From Niabella pedocola (GTDB lineage: Bacteria; Bacteroidota; Bacteroidia; Chitinophagales; Chitinophagaceae), in NCBI RefSeq assembly GCF_021044425.1, contig NZ_JAJNEC010000005.1, positions 2,356,001-2,420,000 of the forward strand: DNA of 64,000 nucleotides, given 5' to 3'. The position numbers and the translations under genes were made by a program. Below the pieces are notes generated by a model that saw nothing but the letters and a program-made list of their open reading frames with translations, had not been told where the DNA came from and ran no database searches. Position 1 is the first letter of the stretch. Each line of letters starts with the position of its first letter. Of the stretch, positions 1 through 7,848 are shown in pieces.

Positions 1-21
1 GGCCGTTACTGGAAACAGTAG
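1..21 (+). CDS. Possible C-terminal tail of an upstream gene (partial)
   Basis: One frame reads GRYWKQ followed by TAG at 19-21, so the window may open inside the last codons of a plus-strand gene. Only six residues are visible and no family can be named. The assignment rests only on the stop codon and on the repeat-like, non-coding look of the following DNA. Confidence 0.2.
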   Translation, partial: GRYWKQ

Positions 22-23
22 GC

Positions 24-71
24 GTATCAGCAATCAGCTATCAGAGGTCAGCTTTCAGCCTTCGGTGATCA
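24..71. repeat. Degenerate TCAGC short-repeat tract
   Basis: The motif ATCAGC/TCAGC recurs about every 8 bases (atcagcaa, tcagctat, cagaggtcagc, tttcagcc, then gatcag). The tract lies between the presumed end of the previous gene and the 3' end of the AraC gene. It looks like low-complexity intergenic sequence; I see no coding or regulatory role. Confidence 0.45.
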
Positions 72-196
72 GTTGTTTACATCTGTGATCGATGATTTGG
101 CATTGCATGAGAAAATGAGAATAGGGAATTGGATGCCATATCAGGTACTAACCGCGACCCAATCTGGAACTTTAAACGTTAAACCTGAAACCGCCC

Positions 197-1081
197 TCAC
201 CCCCTCGGATGCCGCTCCCGGTAATGCTTTGGCGACTGGCCGAACTTTTTTTTGAAGATCCGGGAAAAATAAAAAAGCGTATCAAAGCCCGTTTGATCGG
301 CGATCTCCCGTACAGGTAAGCTGGTAGCACGCAGCAATTCGCTGGCTTTGCCCAGCCGCAACTCCAGGTGGTATTGATTGGGCGACAGTCCCGTTACGGC
401 TTTAAAATCTTTTCTGAATTTGGAGTAGCTAACCGTGAGTTGCTGCGCTACATGCGTCATGCTTACATCACTTTCCAGGGCTTCCTGTAACAGGAACTTT
501 GCTTTGGAGATGTATTGAAACGCATCGCCGGTATTTTCTTTTTTGTAAACCGATGCATTATAAACCAGCGACAGCAATTGTACCACAAAGCCGGCGATCA
601 GTTGGTGGTATCCCGGGGTGGCATTTTTGATCGTATGGATCAGGTTATGAAACGTGGCCAGTAGCTCTTCGTGCAACCCTACATGGATCACCGGGTTTTT
701 TTTGCTGAAAAAGCCGGATTTCATCAGCCGTTGCGGGTAGTAGCCGTTAAAGCCGATCCAGTATTCTTCCCAACCGATTTTGGAGATGGGTTTATACCGG
801 TGCCAGGTACCCGGAAACAACAGGAAGCAGCTGCCTTCCTGTATCGTACTGGAAGCCTGGTGCGCTGTTTCAAAAACACCGCTTCCCTGCGAGATGAATA
901 CAATATAGTAATCATTCAGGATCCGTCCTTTGTTCCAGGTAAAGCGATGGGTGCTGGGATGTTCGCGGCTTAGCGGATAAGGCTGGTGTTGACCGATTTT
1001 GGTATAGCCCACCGTGGTAACATACAATCCCCAGTTGTCTTCAATCGTTGTTTTTGCGAGATATTTATGAAAATTCTTCAC
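197..1081 (-). CDS. AraC-family transcriptional regulator
   Basis: A 294-residue regulator with the usual AraC layout. The N-terminal half (about 30-150) looks like a cupin-type sugar-sensing domain, including the stretch EGSCFLLFPGTWHRYKP. The C-terminal 100 residues form the paired helix-turn-helix DNA-binding domain, with the typical VREIADQTGFDTLFYFSRIF and KKKFGQSPKHYR signatures. The start is GTG; no better in-frame ATG was found. The gene is divergent from the susC gene, so it is the likely activator of the polysaccharide locus and may respond to a released sugar; the ligand is unknown. Candidate operator repeats lie in the shared intergenic region. Confidence 0.9.
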   Translation of the reverse strand: MKNFHKYLAKTTIEDNWGLYVTTVGYTKIGQHQPYPLSREHPSTHRFTWNKGRILNDYYIVFISQGSGVFETAHQASSTIQEGSCFLLFPGTWHRYKPISKIGWEEYWIGFNGYYPQRLMKSGFFSKKNPVIHVGLHEELLATFHNLIHTIKNATPGYHQLIAGFVVQLLSLVYNASVYKKENTGDAFQYISKAKFLLQEALESDVSMTHVAQQLTVSYSKFRKDFKAVTGLSPNQYHLELRLGKASELLRATSLPVREIADQTGFDTLFYFSRIFKKKFGQSPKHYRERHPRG

Positions 1082-1101
1082 TTCTTAAATATACATGAAA
1101 T

Positions 1102-1120
1102 ATCAGAAAGTGTAAATTAA
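1102..1120. promoter_or_regulatory. Candidate AraC operator, copy 1
   Basis: The stretch ATCAGAAAGTGTAAATTAA sits just upstream of the araC-type start. It is nearly repeated, in the same orientation, at 1353-1372, next to susC. A partial copy TGTAAATTT is at 1157-1165. Same-direction repeats at both ends of a divergent intergenic region fit binding by an AraC-type dimer. Binding is inferred, not shown. Confidence 0.4.
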
Positions 1121-1352
1121 AAGCGGGATAGTGTATGTGTTTTCGGCTTAAGCAGGTGTAAATTTGGAACAGAAGCCGTTGATGAAAAGCAGGATTGGAT
1201 CCTACTCCGGCGATGATGATTGCTTTATTAACAAAAGGTAACGATTGATGATTTGGGTAAATAATAGCCGGGATCGGAGTTGTTGTACGGTCCCGTATCT
1301 GGTACAAAAAACGTTCATGGGAGCCGGTATTAGAAATATATTTTTTGAACAG

Positions 1353-1372
1353 ATCAGAAAATGTAAATTTAA
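1353..1372. promoter_or_regulatory. Candidate AraC operator, copy 2
   Basis: ATCAGAAAATGTAAATTTAA differs from copy 1 at one position within the 17-base core ATCAGAAARTGTAAATT. It lies about 65 bases upstream of the susC start, in a suitable place for activation. The rest of 1082-1435 has no supported gene; short reading frames there are not gene-like. Confidence 0.4.
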
Positions 1373-1435
1373 TGCCCGGTGACAGCCATAGGAAAAACGC
1401 ACCGGTAGCCCATTCAATATTTAAACAAGCCAATT

Positions 1436-4400
1436 ATGATGATGCTCAAACTGCTAAAAAGATCGCTGCTGCTAAGGCAGGGCGCACTGTTTCTGTTGCT
1501 GCTTTTGTTTCAGGAGGCGGCAACCGCCCAGGGAACGCAATCTACCATCCAGGGGGTGGTAACCCTTAGCCGCTCCGGTGATGACCCGGCGGGTACTTCT
1601 ATTAATGTAAAAGGAAAGATAGAGGCCACCGCCACCGACAAAAATGGAAAATTCAGTTTAAAACTCCGGCTGCCGGCCACCCTGGTCATTTCAAGGGTCG
1701 GTTACGGTACAATGGAAATACCGGTAGTATCGGATGAGCCGGTAACCGCATTGCTTACGGAAACCAGCAATAATATGAACGAGGTGGTGGTCGTAAGCTA
1801 TGGTACCCGGCTGGCAAAAGATATTACCAGTGCGGTAAGTACTTTTAATGCGGCAAAGGCAAAAGATATTCCGGCTGCAGAATTCGGGCAGCGCCTGCAG
1901 GGACGCGTGGCGGGGGTACAGATCAATATGGCCAATGGCCGGCCCGGACAGGGTATCGATATGCGCATACGCGGTGCGGCATCATTGGGTAATGGTTATC
2001 AGCCGCTGATCGTAGTGGACGGTCAAATCCTTTCCGGGTCCAATACCCGGTCTGGGGATATGAGCGTGATCAACCCCGATGATATAGAAACTTTCACTGT
2101 GCTGAAAGATGCGGCAGCAGCGGCGCTTTATGGTTCCCGTGCGGGAAACGGGGTGATCTTAATTACCACCAAACAGGCAAAAGCCGGACGTACCAGCATC
2201 AGTTTTGATACCTACTACGGCTGGCAGAAAGCGCCCCAGAAGGGACGGCCGGACATGATGAATGCCCGGGAATTTGCCACCTATATGAAAGGTTTTTATG
2301 AAGATAAGATCAAATATGAAGGATATACCAAGGGTATTCCTGATGAATATGCTAATCCCGATCAATACGGCGAAGGTACTAACTGGTATGATGCCTTGTT
2401 AAGAACAGCCCCAATGAAGAACTTTTCCCTGAATCTTTCTTCAGGTACGGAAAAACTGTCGTCTTCTTCTACCATGTCTTATTTTGACCAGGACGGCTTA
2501 TTACTAAATACCAATCTGAAACGCTTCTCCTTCCGGAGTAATAATGAATACCGGCCAGGGGATGCTTTTAAAATTGGGCTGAACCTCGCCCCTTCCTACC
2601 AGGTGGAACATAATACAAGAAATTTTACCGATGGAAACCGCCAGATCATTGCCAATGCCACAGCAGCTTCGCCATTGCAACCTATCTACAACGCGGACGG
2701 CTCTTTCAATAGCAAGGCTTCTTCATTTGGTATGTTGAACCTAAACAACCCTGTACAGCAATTGCTGCTGGCGGATGCCAATTACAAAACGCTGCGGTTA
2801 CTGGGAAATGCTTATGCCGATATTGCAATTTTAAAGAACCTGCATTTTAAAACAACCATTAATGGGGATGTTGCCTCTTATCAGCAGGACTGGTACCAGG
2901 GTACCATGTATGGTATTGGTTTGAGTGCAACACCGGTACCTCGTGCGGCCTCCAGCTCTTCAGCAACACATGCTTCATATGATTATGTTTCCTGGTTGAA
3001 TGAAAATACATTGAACTATAACCTGAAAGCGGGGGATCATCACCTGGATCTGCTGGCAGGTTACAGTGCTCAGAAATGGAAAAGAGAGTATCGGAATATA
3101 TATGGGTCCAACTTTGCGAATGATATAATTCCCTGGATCTCAGGAGCTGCTGTAATCGGAGGCGCCGGCACCGGCGGAGCAAACACATTTACAAATGCAG
3201 AGGCCTGGAGCATGGCCTCCAGCTTTGGACGCCTGAGTTATGATTATAAAGGGAAATACCTGTTATCTGCAACCTTCAGAAGAGATGGTTCTTCCCGTTT
3301 TGGGTCTGACGTTAAGTATGCTGATTTTCCCTCGATATCGGCAGGCTGGATTGTAAGTGATGAAGGGTTTTTTAAGAAAAAAAATACAGTAAGCTTTTTG
3401 AAATTACGTGCCAGTTATGGTAAAACCGGAAACTTCAATATTGGAAACTATCAGTTCGTTACAAATGTCAATGCTGCAAACTATGTATTCGGAGGCACAC
3501 TGACCCCTGGTTTTGCCTTGAGTCCTACATTGGGTAACCCGGAAGTTACCTGGGAAAGCTCAGCGCAAACCGATATTGGAGCGGATATAAATTTCCTGAA
3601 AGACCGGATCGTGTTCTCCTACGATTATTACGATAAAACCACCAGCAAAATGCTGTACCTGGTTTCCCTGCCTTATCAGTCGGGTTATTCCAATATACAG
3701 CTAAATGTGGCTAAGTTCCGGATGTGGGGACATGAGTTTACTCTTAGTTCACGCAACCTGGTAGGCAAATTCGAGTGGACTACCGACTTTAATATATCAT
3801 TCAACGATAATAAACTGCTGGAATTGCCCCCCAATACACCATTTATTGGCAATAACACAACCTATGCGGGTTATAACCGAACGGTTAAAGACGGCCATAT
3901 CGGAGAGTTTTACGGATATGTATTCGATGGGGTGTACATGAACCAGGCGGAGCTCAACAGCCAGCCAAAACATTCCACTTCAACCGTAGGATCGGCCCGG
4001 ATGAAAGATGTGAAAGAAGATGGGGTTATTAACGCAGATGACCGTACTCTGATCGGTAACCCCAATCCGAAATACAATTTTGGGATCACAAATACCTTCC
4101 GGTATAAAAATTTCGATCTGAACATTGTGGGCTATGGCCAGGGCGGAAACCAGATCTTAAATGCTAACCGTGCAGACTGGACCAACCTGGATGGTGTAAT
4201 GAATGTGGCTTCCGATATGATGAACCGCTGGAGATCAGAAGATAATCCGGGCAATGGTAAAGTGCCCAGTACCCGCAACGGAACCACTGAATTATACCGT
4301 TTGGCTAACTCTTCCTGGGTGGAAAGTGGTAATTTCTTTACGATTAAGAATATCGCGCTGGGCTATACATTCCGGCAGGACCTGCTGAAGTATGTAAAAG

Positions 4401-4570
4401 CCGCCCGGGTTTATGCCAGTGTGCAGCAGGCCTTTGTGTTTACAAAATATACAGGGATGAACCCCGAAGCAAATTCCACAAAGGATGACGCAACGGGCAC
4501 ATATGGGCAGGACCTCAGTACCTTCCCGATCCCCCGCACATTTATGATCGGAGCCAATTTTAGTTTTTAA
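1436..4570 (+). CDS. SusC/RagA-type TonB-linked outer-membrane transporter
   Basis: A 1044-residue protein of the SusC/RagA family, the outer-membrane barrel that imports oligosaccharides with a SusD partner using TonB energy. The order is a signal peptide (about 1-31, hydrophobic LFLLLLLF then TAQ), a carboxypeptidase-regulatory-like domain (about 36-115), a TonB-box-like EVVVVSYGT, a plug domain with LQGRVAGVQI and the family signature AALYGSRAGNGVI, and a long beta-barrel ending in aromatic GANFSF. Three ATG codons in a row open the frame. SusD starts 18 bases downstream, so the two are surely co-transcribed. The glycosidases behind it suggest a pectic substrate. Confidence 0.96.
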   Translation: MMMLKLLKRSLLLRQGALFLLLLLFQEAATAQGTQSTIQGVVTLSRSGDDPAGTSINVKGKIEATATDKNGKFSLKLRLPATLVISRVGYGTMEIPVVSDEPVTALLTETSNNMNEVVVVSYGTRLAKDITSAVSTFNAAKAKDIPAAEFGQRLQGRVAGVQINMANGRPGQGIDMRIRGAASLGNGYQPLIVVDGQILSGSNTRSGDMSVINPDDIETFTVLKDAAAAALYGSRAGNGVILITTKQAKAGRTSISFDTYYGWQKAPQKGRPDMMNAREFATYMKGFYEDKIKYEGYTKGIPDEYANPDQYGEGTNWYDALLRTAPMKNFSLNLSSGTEKLSSSSTMSYFDQDGLLLNTNLKRFSFRSNNEYRPGDAFKIGLNLAPSYQVEHNTRNFTDGNRQIIANATAASPLQPIYNADGSFNSKASSFGMLNLNNPVQQLLLADANYKTLRLLGNAYADIAILKNLHFKTTINGDVASYQQDWYQGTMYGIGLSATPVPRAASSSSATHASYDYVSWLNENTLNYNLKAGDHHLDLLAGYSAQKWKREYRNIYGSNFANDIIPWISGAAVIGGAGTGGANTFTNAEAWSMASSFGRLSYDYKGKYLLSATFRRDGSSRFGSDVKYADFPSISAGWIVSDEGFFKKKNTVSFLKLRASYGKTGNFNIGNYQFVTNVNAANYVFGGTLTPGFALSPTLGNPEVTWESSAQTDIGADINFLKDRIVFSYDYYDKTTSKMLYLVSLPYQSGYSNIQLNVAKFRMWGHEFTLSSRNLVGKFEWTTDFNISFNDNKLLELPPNTPFIGNNTTYAGYNRTVKDGHIGEFYGYVFDGVYMNQAELNSQPKHSTSTVGSARMKDVKEDGVINADDRTLIGNPNPKYNFGITNTFRYKNFDLNIVGYGQGGNQILNANRADWTNLDGVMNVASDMMNRWRSEDNPGNGKVPSTRNGTTELYRLANSSWVESGNFFTIKNIALGYTFRQDLLKYVKAARVYASVQQAFVFTKYTGMNPEANSTKDDATGTYGQDLSTFPIPRTFMIGANFSF

Positions 4571-4588
4571 GTCTTAAAGAAATTTACA

Positions 4589-6157
4589 ATGAACAGCAAT
4601 AAATATATTTATGGGTTTTGCATCTTTGCTGCAGTTGCACTTGCTTCTTGTTCCAAAGATTTTTTGACGCTTTATCCAGAAGGAAATCTGAATGAAGGCA
4701 TCTTTTATAAAACACCACAGGATTTTCAGCAGGCCGTTGTGGGAACATATACACCCTTGCGCGATATTGCCGCCAACGCATTCTGGATGGATGAAATGCG
4801 ATCTGATAATGCAACCTACGACTACTACGCAAAGGACCGGGGAAGTGCTGCCCGTGAAAACATTTCTTCGTTTATGGACGATGCCACAAACGGTGTTACC
4901 CTGGTGCGTTACCAGGCGGCTTACACCGGAATCGGCCGAGCCAATGCCATCCTGGATCATTTGCAGGAAAACAATACATTATCCGACTCGCTAAAGAAGC
5001 AGATCTCCGGGGAGGCTAAAGCATTAAGGGGCCATTATTATTTTGACCTGGTACGCAATTTTGGAGGCGTGCCGCTGCACCTGCATGAAGTGCTTCAGGC
5101 GGCCGATGCCTACCTGCCCAGGGCCACTGAAGAAGAAATATATACGCAGGTAATCAATGACCTGAAAGATGCAAAGGACCTGCTTCCGATGCCCTCTTTT
5201 AAAGTTGCCGAAACCGGAAGGGTAAATAAAGGCGTAGTGACTGCGGAACTGGCTGCTGTTTATATGCAACGCAAGGATTATGCGAGTGCGTTACCACTGC
5301 TGCAATCGGTTACCACTATGGGATATAGCCTTATGTCTAGCTTCAGTGCGGTGTTCAACCCCGCCAATAAAAATGCAAATGTCAACAAAGAGCTGATCTT
5401 TGATGTACAATACCAGTCGGGAACTACGGGACAATCCAGCTCCTTTATCTATCGCTTTATTCCGCATATGCCCAATACTACCAATGTGTTGGGAGTGAAC
5501 TTCAGTACCATCGGTTTTGGAGGCTGGGATGTTCCTTCAGACGATCTGATCGGACTGTTTGAGCCTGGGGATAGCCGGTTTAATGCTTCTATCGGAATCG
5601 TGGCGGGAAAGATCAATGATGCGCAGGATTTTACAGCTGATAGCGTCGTTAGCAATGCCGTGGGCTATACACCCAAACCTGGTGTAACTGCAAAATATTT
5701 TTGTAAAAAATATTATTTCCTTCCGGTGCCCAATATCAATCAAAATACTGATCAGAACTGGCCCCTGTATAGATATGCCGATGTATTGCTGATGCTGGCA
5801 GAATGTTTAAATGAAACCGGAAAACCGGGTGATGCGCTGCCTTTTCTGAACCAGGTGAGGGCCCGTGCGTTTGGGGATGGCAACCACAATATCAATACGG
5901 CCGACCAGGGACAGTTACGTACCGCTATTGCATTGGAACGGAGGCGGGAGCTGGCGTTTGAAAATAAAAGATGGCAGGACCTTATCCGGACGGACCAGGC
6001 GATTCCGGTAATGACAGCCTACGGCATTACTGCCAAACAGAAATATCCCTATATGTTGCCCCAGTCCTTTACGGTAACGCAAAACAGATTGCTATACCCG
6101 ATTCCACAGACCGAGATGAATCTGAACAGCCAGTTAACTCAGAACCCAGGGTATTAA
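4589..6157 (+). CDS. SusD/RagB-family nutrient-binding outer-membrane lipoprotein
   Basis: A 522-residue SusD/RagB protein, the surface lid that hands glycans to the SusC barrel. The N-terminus is a lipoprotein signal with Cys21 in LASCSKD. Family traits include FYKTPQDFQQAVVGTYTPLRD, the helical core with GEAKALRGHYYFDLVRNFGGVPL, and the C-terminal RADVLLMLAECLNE-like segment (here YRYADVLLMLAE) followed by LERRRELAFENKRWQDLIR. The protein ends with LTQNPGY, as in many family members. It is the second gene of the locus; its sequence does not tell which glycan it binds. Confidence 0.96.
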   Translation: MNSNKYIYGFCIFAAVALASCSKDFLTLYPEGNLNEGIFYKTPQDFQQAVVGTYTPLRDIAANAFWMDEMRSDNATYDYYAKDRGSAARENISSFMDDATNGVTLVRYQAAYTGIGRANAILDHLQENNTLSDSLKKQISGEAKALRGHYYFDLVRNFGGVPLHLHEVLQAADAYLPRATEEEIYTQVINDLKDAKDLLPMPSFKVAETGRVNKGVVTAELAAVYMQRKDYASALPLLQSVTTMGYSLMSSFSAVFNPANKNANVNKELIFDVQYQSGTTGQSSSFIYRFIPHMPNTTNVLGVNFSTIGFGGWDVPSDDLIGLFEPGDSRFNASIGIVAGKINDAQDFTADSVVSNAVGYTPKPGVTAKYFCKKYYFLPVPNINQNTDQNWPLYRYADVLLMLAECLNETGKPGDALPFLNQVRARAFGDGNHNINTADQGQLRTAIALERRRELAFENKRWQDLIRTDQAIPVMTAYGITAKQKYPYMLPQSFTVTQNRLLYPIPQTEMNLNSQLTQNPGY

Positions 6158-6177
6158 TTCCTTTTAAACACATACGA

Positions 6178-6993
6178 ATGAAAAATGAACTCTCACAGGA
6201 GCAGATCGGTTACTACCAGGAAAACGGATTTATAGTAATTGATGATTTTTTGTCGCCCGAGGAGCTGCAGGAATGGCGGGAAGCAGTAACGGAAGCAATT
6301 GCAGAACGGAACGGCATCAAGATCCCCGGCCAGGATATCAAAGTGGGCATGGATGACGGCATCAATGAAGATGCGGAATATTTCTCCAAGGTATTTGACC
6401 AGCTGCTGAACCTTTGGCAAACCAATGGAAAGGTTAAAAAGATCATGATGGACGAACGCATTGGTAAAATGGCGGCGGAACTGGCGGGCGCAGACGGTAT
6501 CCGGATCTGGCATGACCAGGCCCTGTTTAAAAAACCCTGGGCCAATCCTACTTCCTGGCACCTGGATACCCCCTTCTGGTCTTTTTCCGACCGCAAAGCG
6601 CTTTCCATCTGGGTAGCCCTGGATGATGCCACACTGGAAAACGGCTGCCTGTACTTTATACCGGGATCGTTTAAGGAAACGACCTTTGAAAATAAAGGGA
6701 TCGGTAAAAATATGGATGGCATCTTTGACGTATACCCACAGTTTAAAAAGGTAAATTCCGTTGCCGCAAAAATGAAGGCCGGCAGTTGCTCTTTTCACAA
6801 CGGACTTACCATTCATGGTGCGGGCGCCAATATGACGAGCGGTTATCGCAGGGCCATGACCTGTGCCTATATGCCGGAGGGGAATATATTTAACGGGCAG
6901 GCGAATATTTTGCCAGACGCCTACCTGAAAACACTAGCGATCGGTGACCCCCTGAACAGCGACGAGCAGAACCCATTGATCTATCATAAATAA
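6178..6993 (+). CDS. Phytanoyl-CoA dioxygenase (PhyH)-family Fe(II)/2-oxoglutarate oxygenase
   Basis: A 271-residue protein resembling non-haem iron, 2-oxoglutarate-dependent oxygenases of the PhyH family. The iron-binding facial triad is visible as His128-x-Asp130 in SWHLDTPFW and His213 in LTIHGAG, with Arg residues shortly after (GYRRAMT) that could bind 2-oxoglutarate. The N-terminus (YYQENGFIVIDDFLSPEEL) is typical. I start it at the ATG at 6178, 20 bases after susD; a longer frame would overlap susD deeply. Its place between susD and the sugar enzymes suggests it oxidises a sugar-derived or aglycone substrate, but that is inference. Confidence 0.88.
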   Translation: MKNELSQEQIGYYQENGFIVIDDFLSPEELQEWREAVTEAIAERNGIKIPGQDIKVGMDDGINEDAEYFSKVFDQLLNLWQTNGKVKKIMMDERIGKMAAELAGADGIRIWHDQALFKKPWANPTSWHLDTPFWSFSDRKALSIWVALDDATLENGCLYFIPGSFKETTFENKGIGKNMDGIFDVYPQFKKVNSVAAKMKAGSCSFHNGLTIHGAGANMTSGYRRAMTCAYMPEGNIFNGQANILPDAYLKTLAIGDPLNSDEQNPLIYHK

Positions 6994-6999
6994 ACAGTC

Positions 7000-7848
7000 T
7001 TGAATATACGATTTCTTTGCCCGCGCTGGGGCGCGGAACAGGTGGAGTGGGCACCCTTTCTAAAGGAGGTGAAAAAGGCCGGCTATGCGGGCATTGAATG
7101 GTTTCCCTTTGGGGAGCCGGGCGATCCGCTGGCAGTGCTGCCGCTGCTGGAGGAGCTGGGGCTTGACTTTTCCATCGTTATGCAGGTAACCAGCGCGTAT
7201 TCCGGTTTTGAAACATATATCACCGCATTAAAGAACGACCTGCAAAAACTGGCGGCGCTGCGTACGGCGCAAAAGCAACCCCTGTTCATCAGTGTGCAAT
7301 GCGGCCGGGAATATTTTACCAGCGAACAGATCCTGGCATGCCTGCAGGTTTGTGCAGAGGTAGCAAACGCAAGCGGCACGGCTATTTACCAGGAAACCCA
7401 CCGCAATAAATGGTCCTACGGTGCACACACGGTATACCCGCTGCTGCAACAAAAACCGGAACTGGCGCTTACGCTGGATGTATCGCACTGGTTCTGCGTT
7501 TCCGAAAGCTACCTGGAAGATCAGCAGGCAGCGGTGGAAGCGGCCATCCGGCAAACCTTCCATGTGCATGCGCGGGTGGGGCATACAGAAGGGCCACAGG
7601 TAGTTGACCCGGCCTTCCCCGAATATACATTGGCACTGAATGAACATCTCAGGATCTGGGATCAGTGGGTGGCGCACCGGCGACAGCAGGGATTTACGGA
7701 AAGCACGATAACGCCCGAGTTTGGCCCCCCGCCCTATCTGGCACGCGCCAACCGGGATATAGATCTGCAACAGGAGCAATGGCGGCTGAACTTATGGATG
7801 AAAAATCTTTTGAACGAACGGTATAATAAAACGGAACATGAAGCGTAG
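7000..7848 (+). CDS. Sugar phosphate isomerase/epimerase-family TIM-barrel protein
   Basis: A 282-residue protein of the xylose-isomerase-like TIM-barrel group. The N-terminal strand with AGYAGIEWFPFG is typical, as are acidic/His positions in the barrel: YQETHRNKWSYG, LTLDVSHWFCVSE, HVHARVGHTEGPQV and TITPEFGPPPY. These match the metal-site pattern Glu, Asp-x-x-His, His, Glu. The start is TTG, six bases after the stop of the dioxygenase, and its end overlaps the next start by 11 bases, so it is tightly coupled in the operon. It probably isomerises or epimerises a sugar intermediate; the substrate is not evident. Confidence 0.85.
   Translation: MNIRFLCPRWGAEQVEWAPFLKEVKKAGYAGIEWFPFGEPGDPLAVLPLLEELGLDFSIVMQVTSAYSGFETYITALKNDLQKLAALRTAQKQPLFISVQCGREYFTSEQILACLQVCAEVANASGTAIYQETHRNKWSYGAHTVYPLLQQKPELALTLDVSHWFCVSESYLEDQQAAVEAAIRQTFHVHARVGHTEGPQVVDPAFPEYTLALNEHLRIWDQWVAHRRQQGFTESTITPEFGPPPYLARANRDIDLQQEQWRLNLWMKNLLNERYNKTEHEA

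Noticed and set aside
1065..1433. Two overlapping minus-strand frames of 71 and 122 codons between araC and susC
   Set aside because: They cover the divergent promoter region and its operator-like repeats, share no family traits and lack a good start.
5971..6177. Longer N-terminus for the PhyH dioxygenase
   Set aside because: It would overlap susD by about 190 bases and adds sequence without family similarity; the ATG at 6178 starts directly at the conserved N-terminus.
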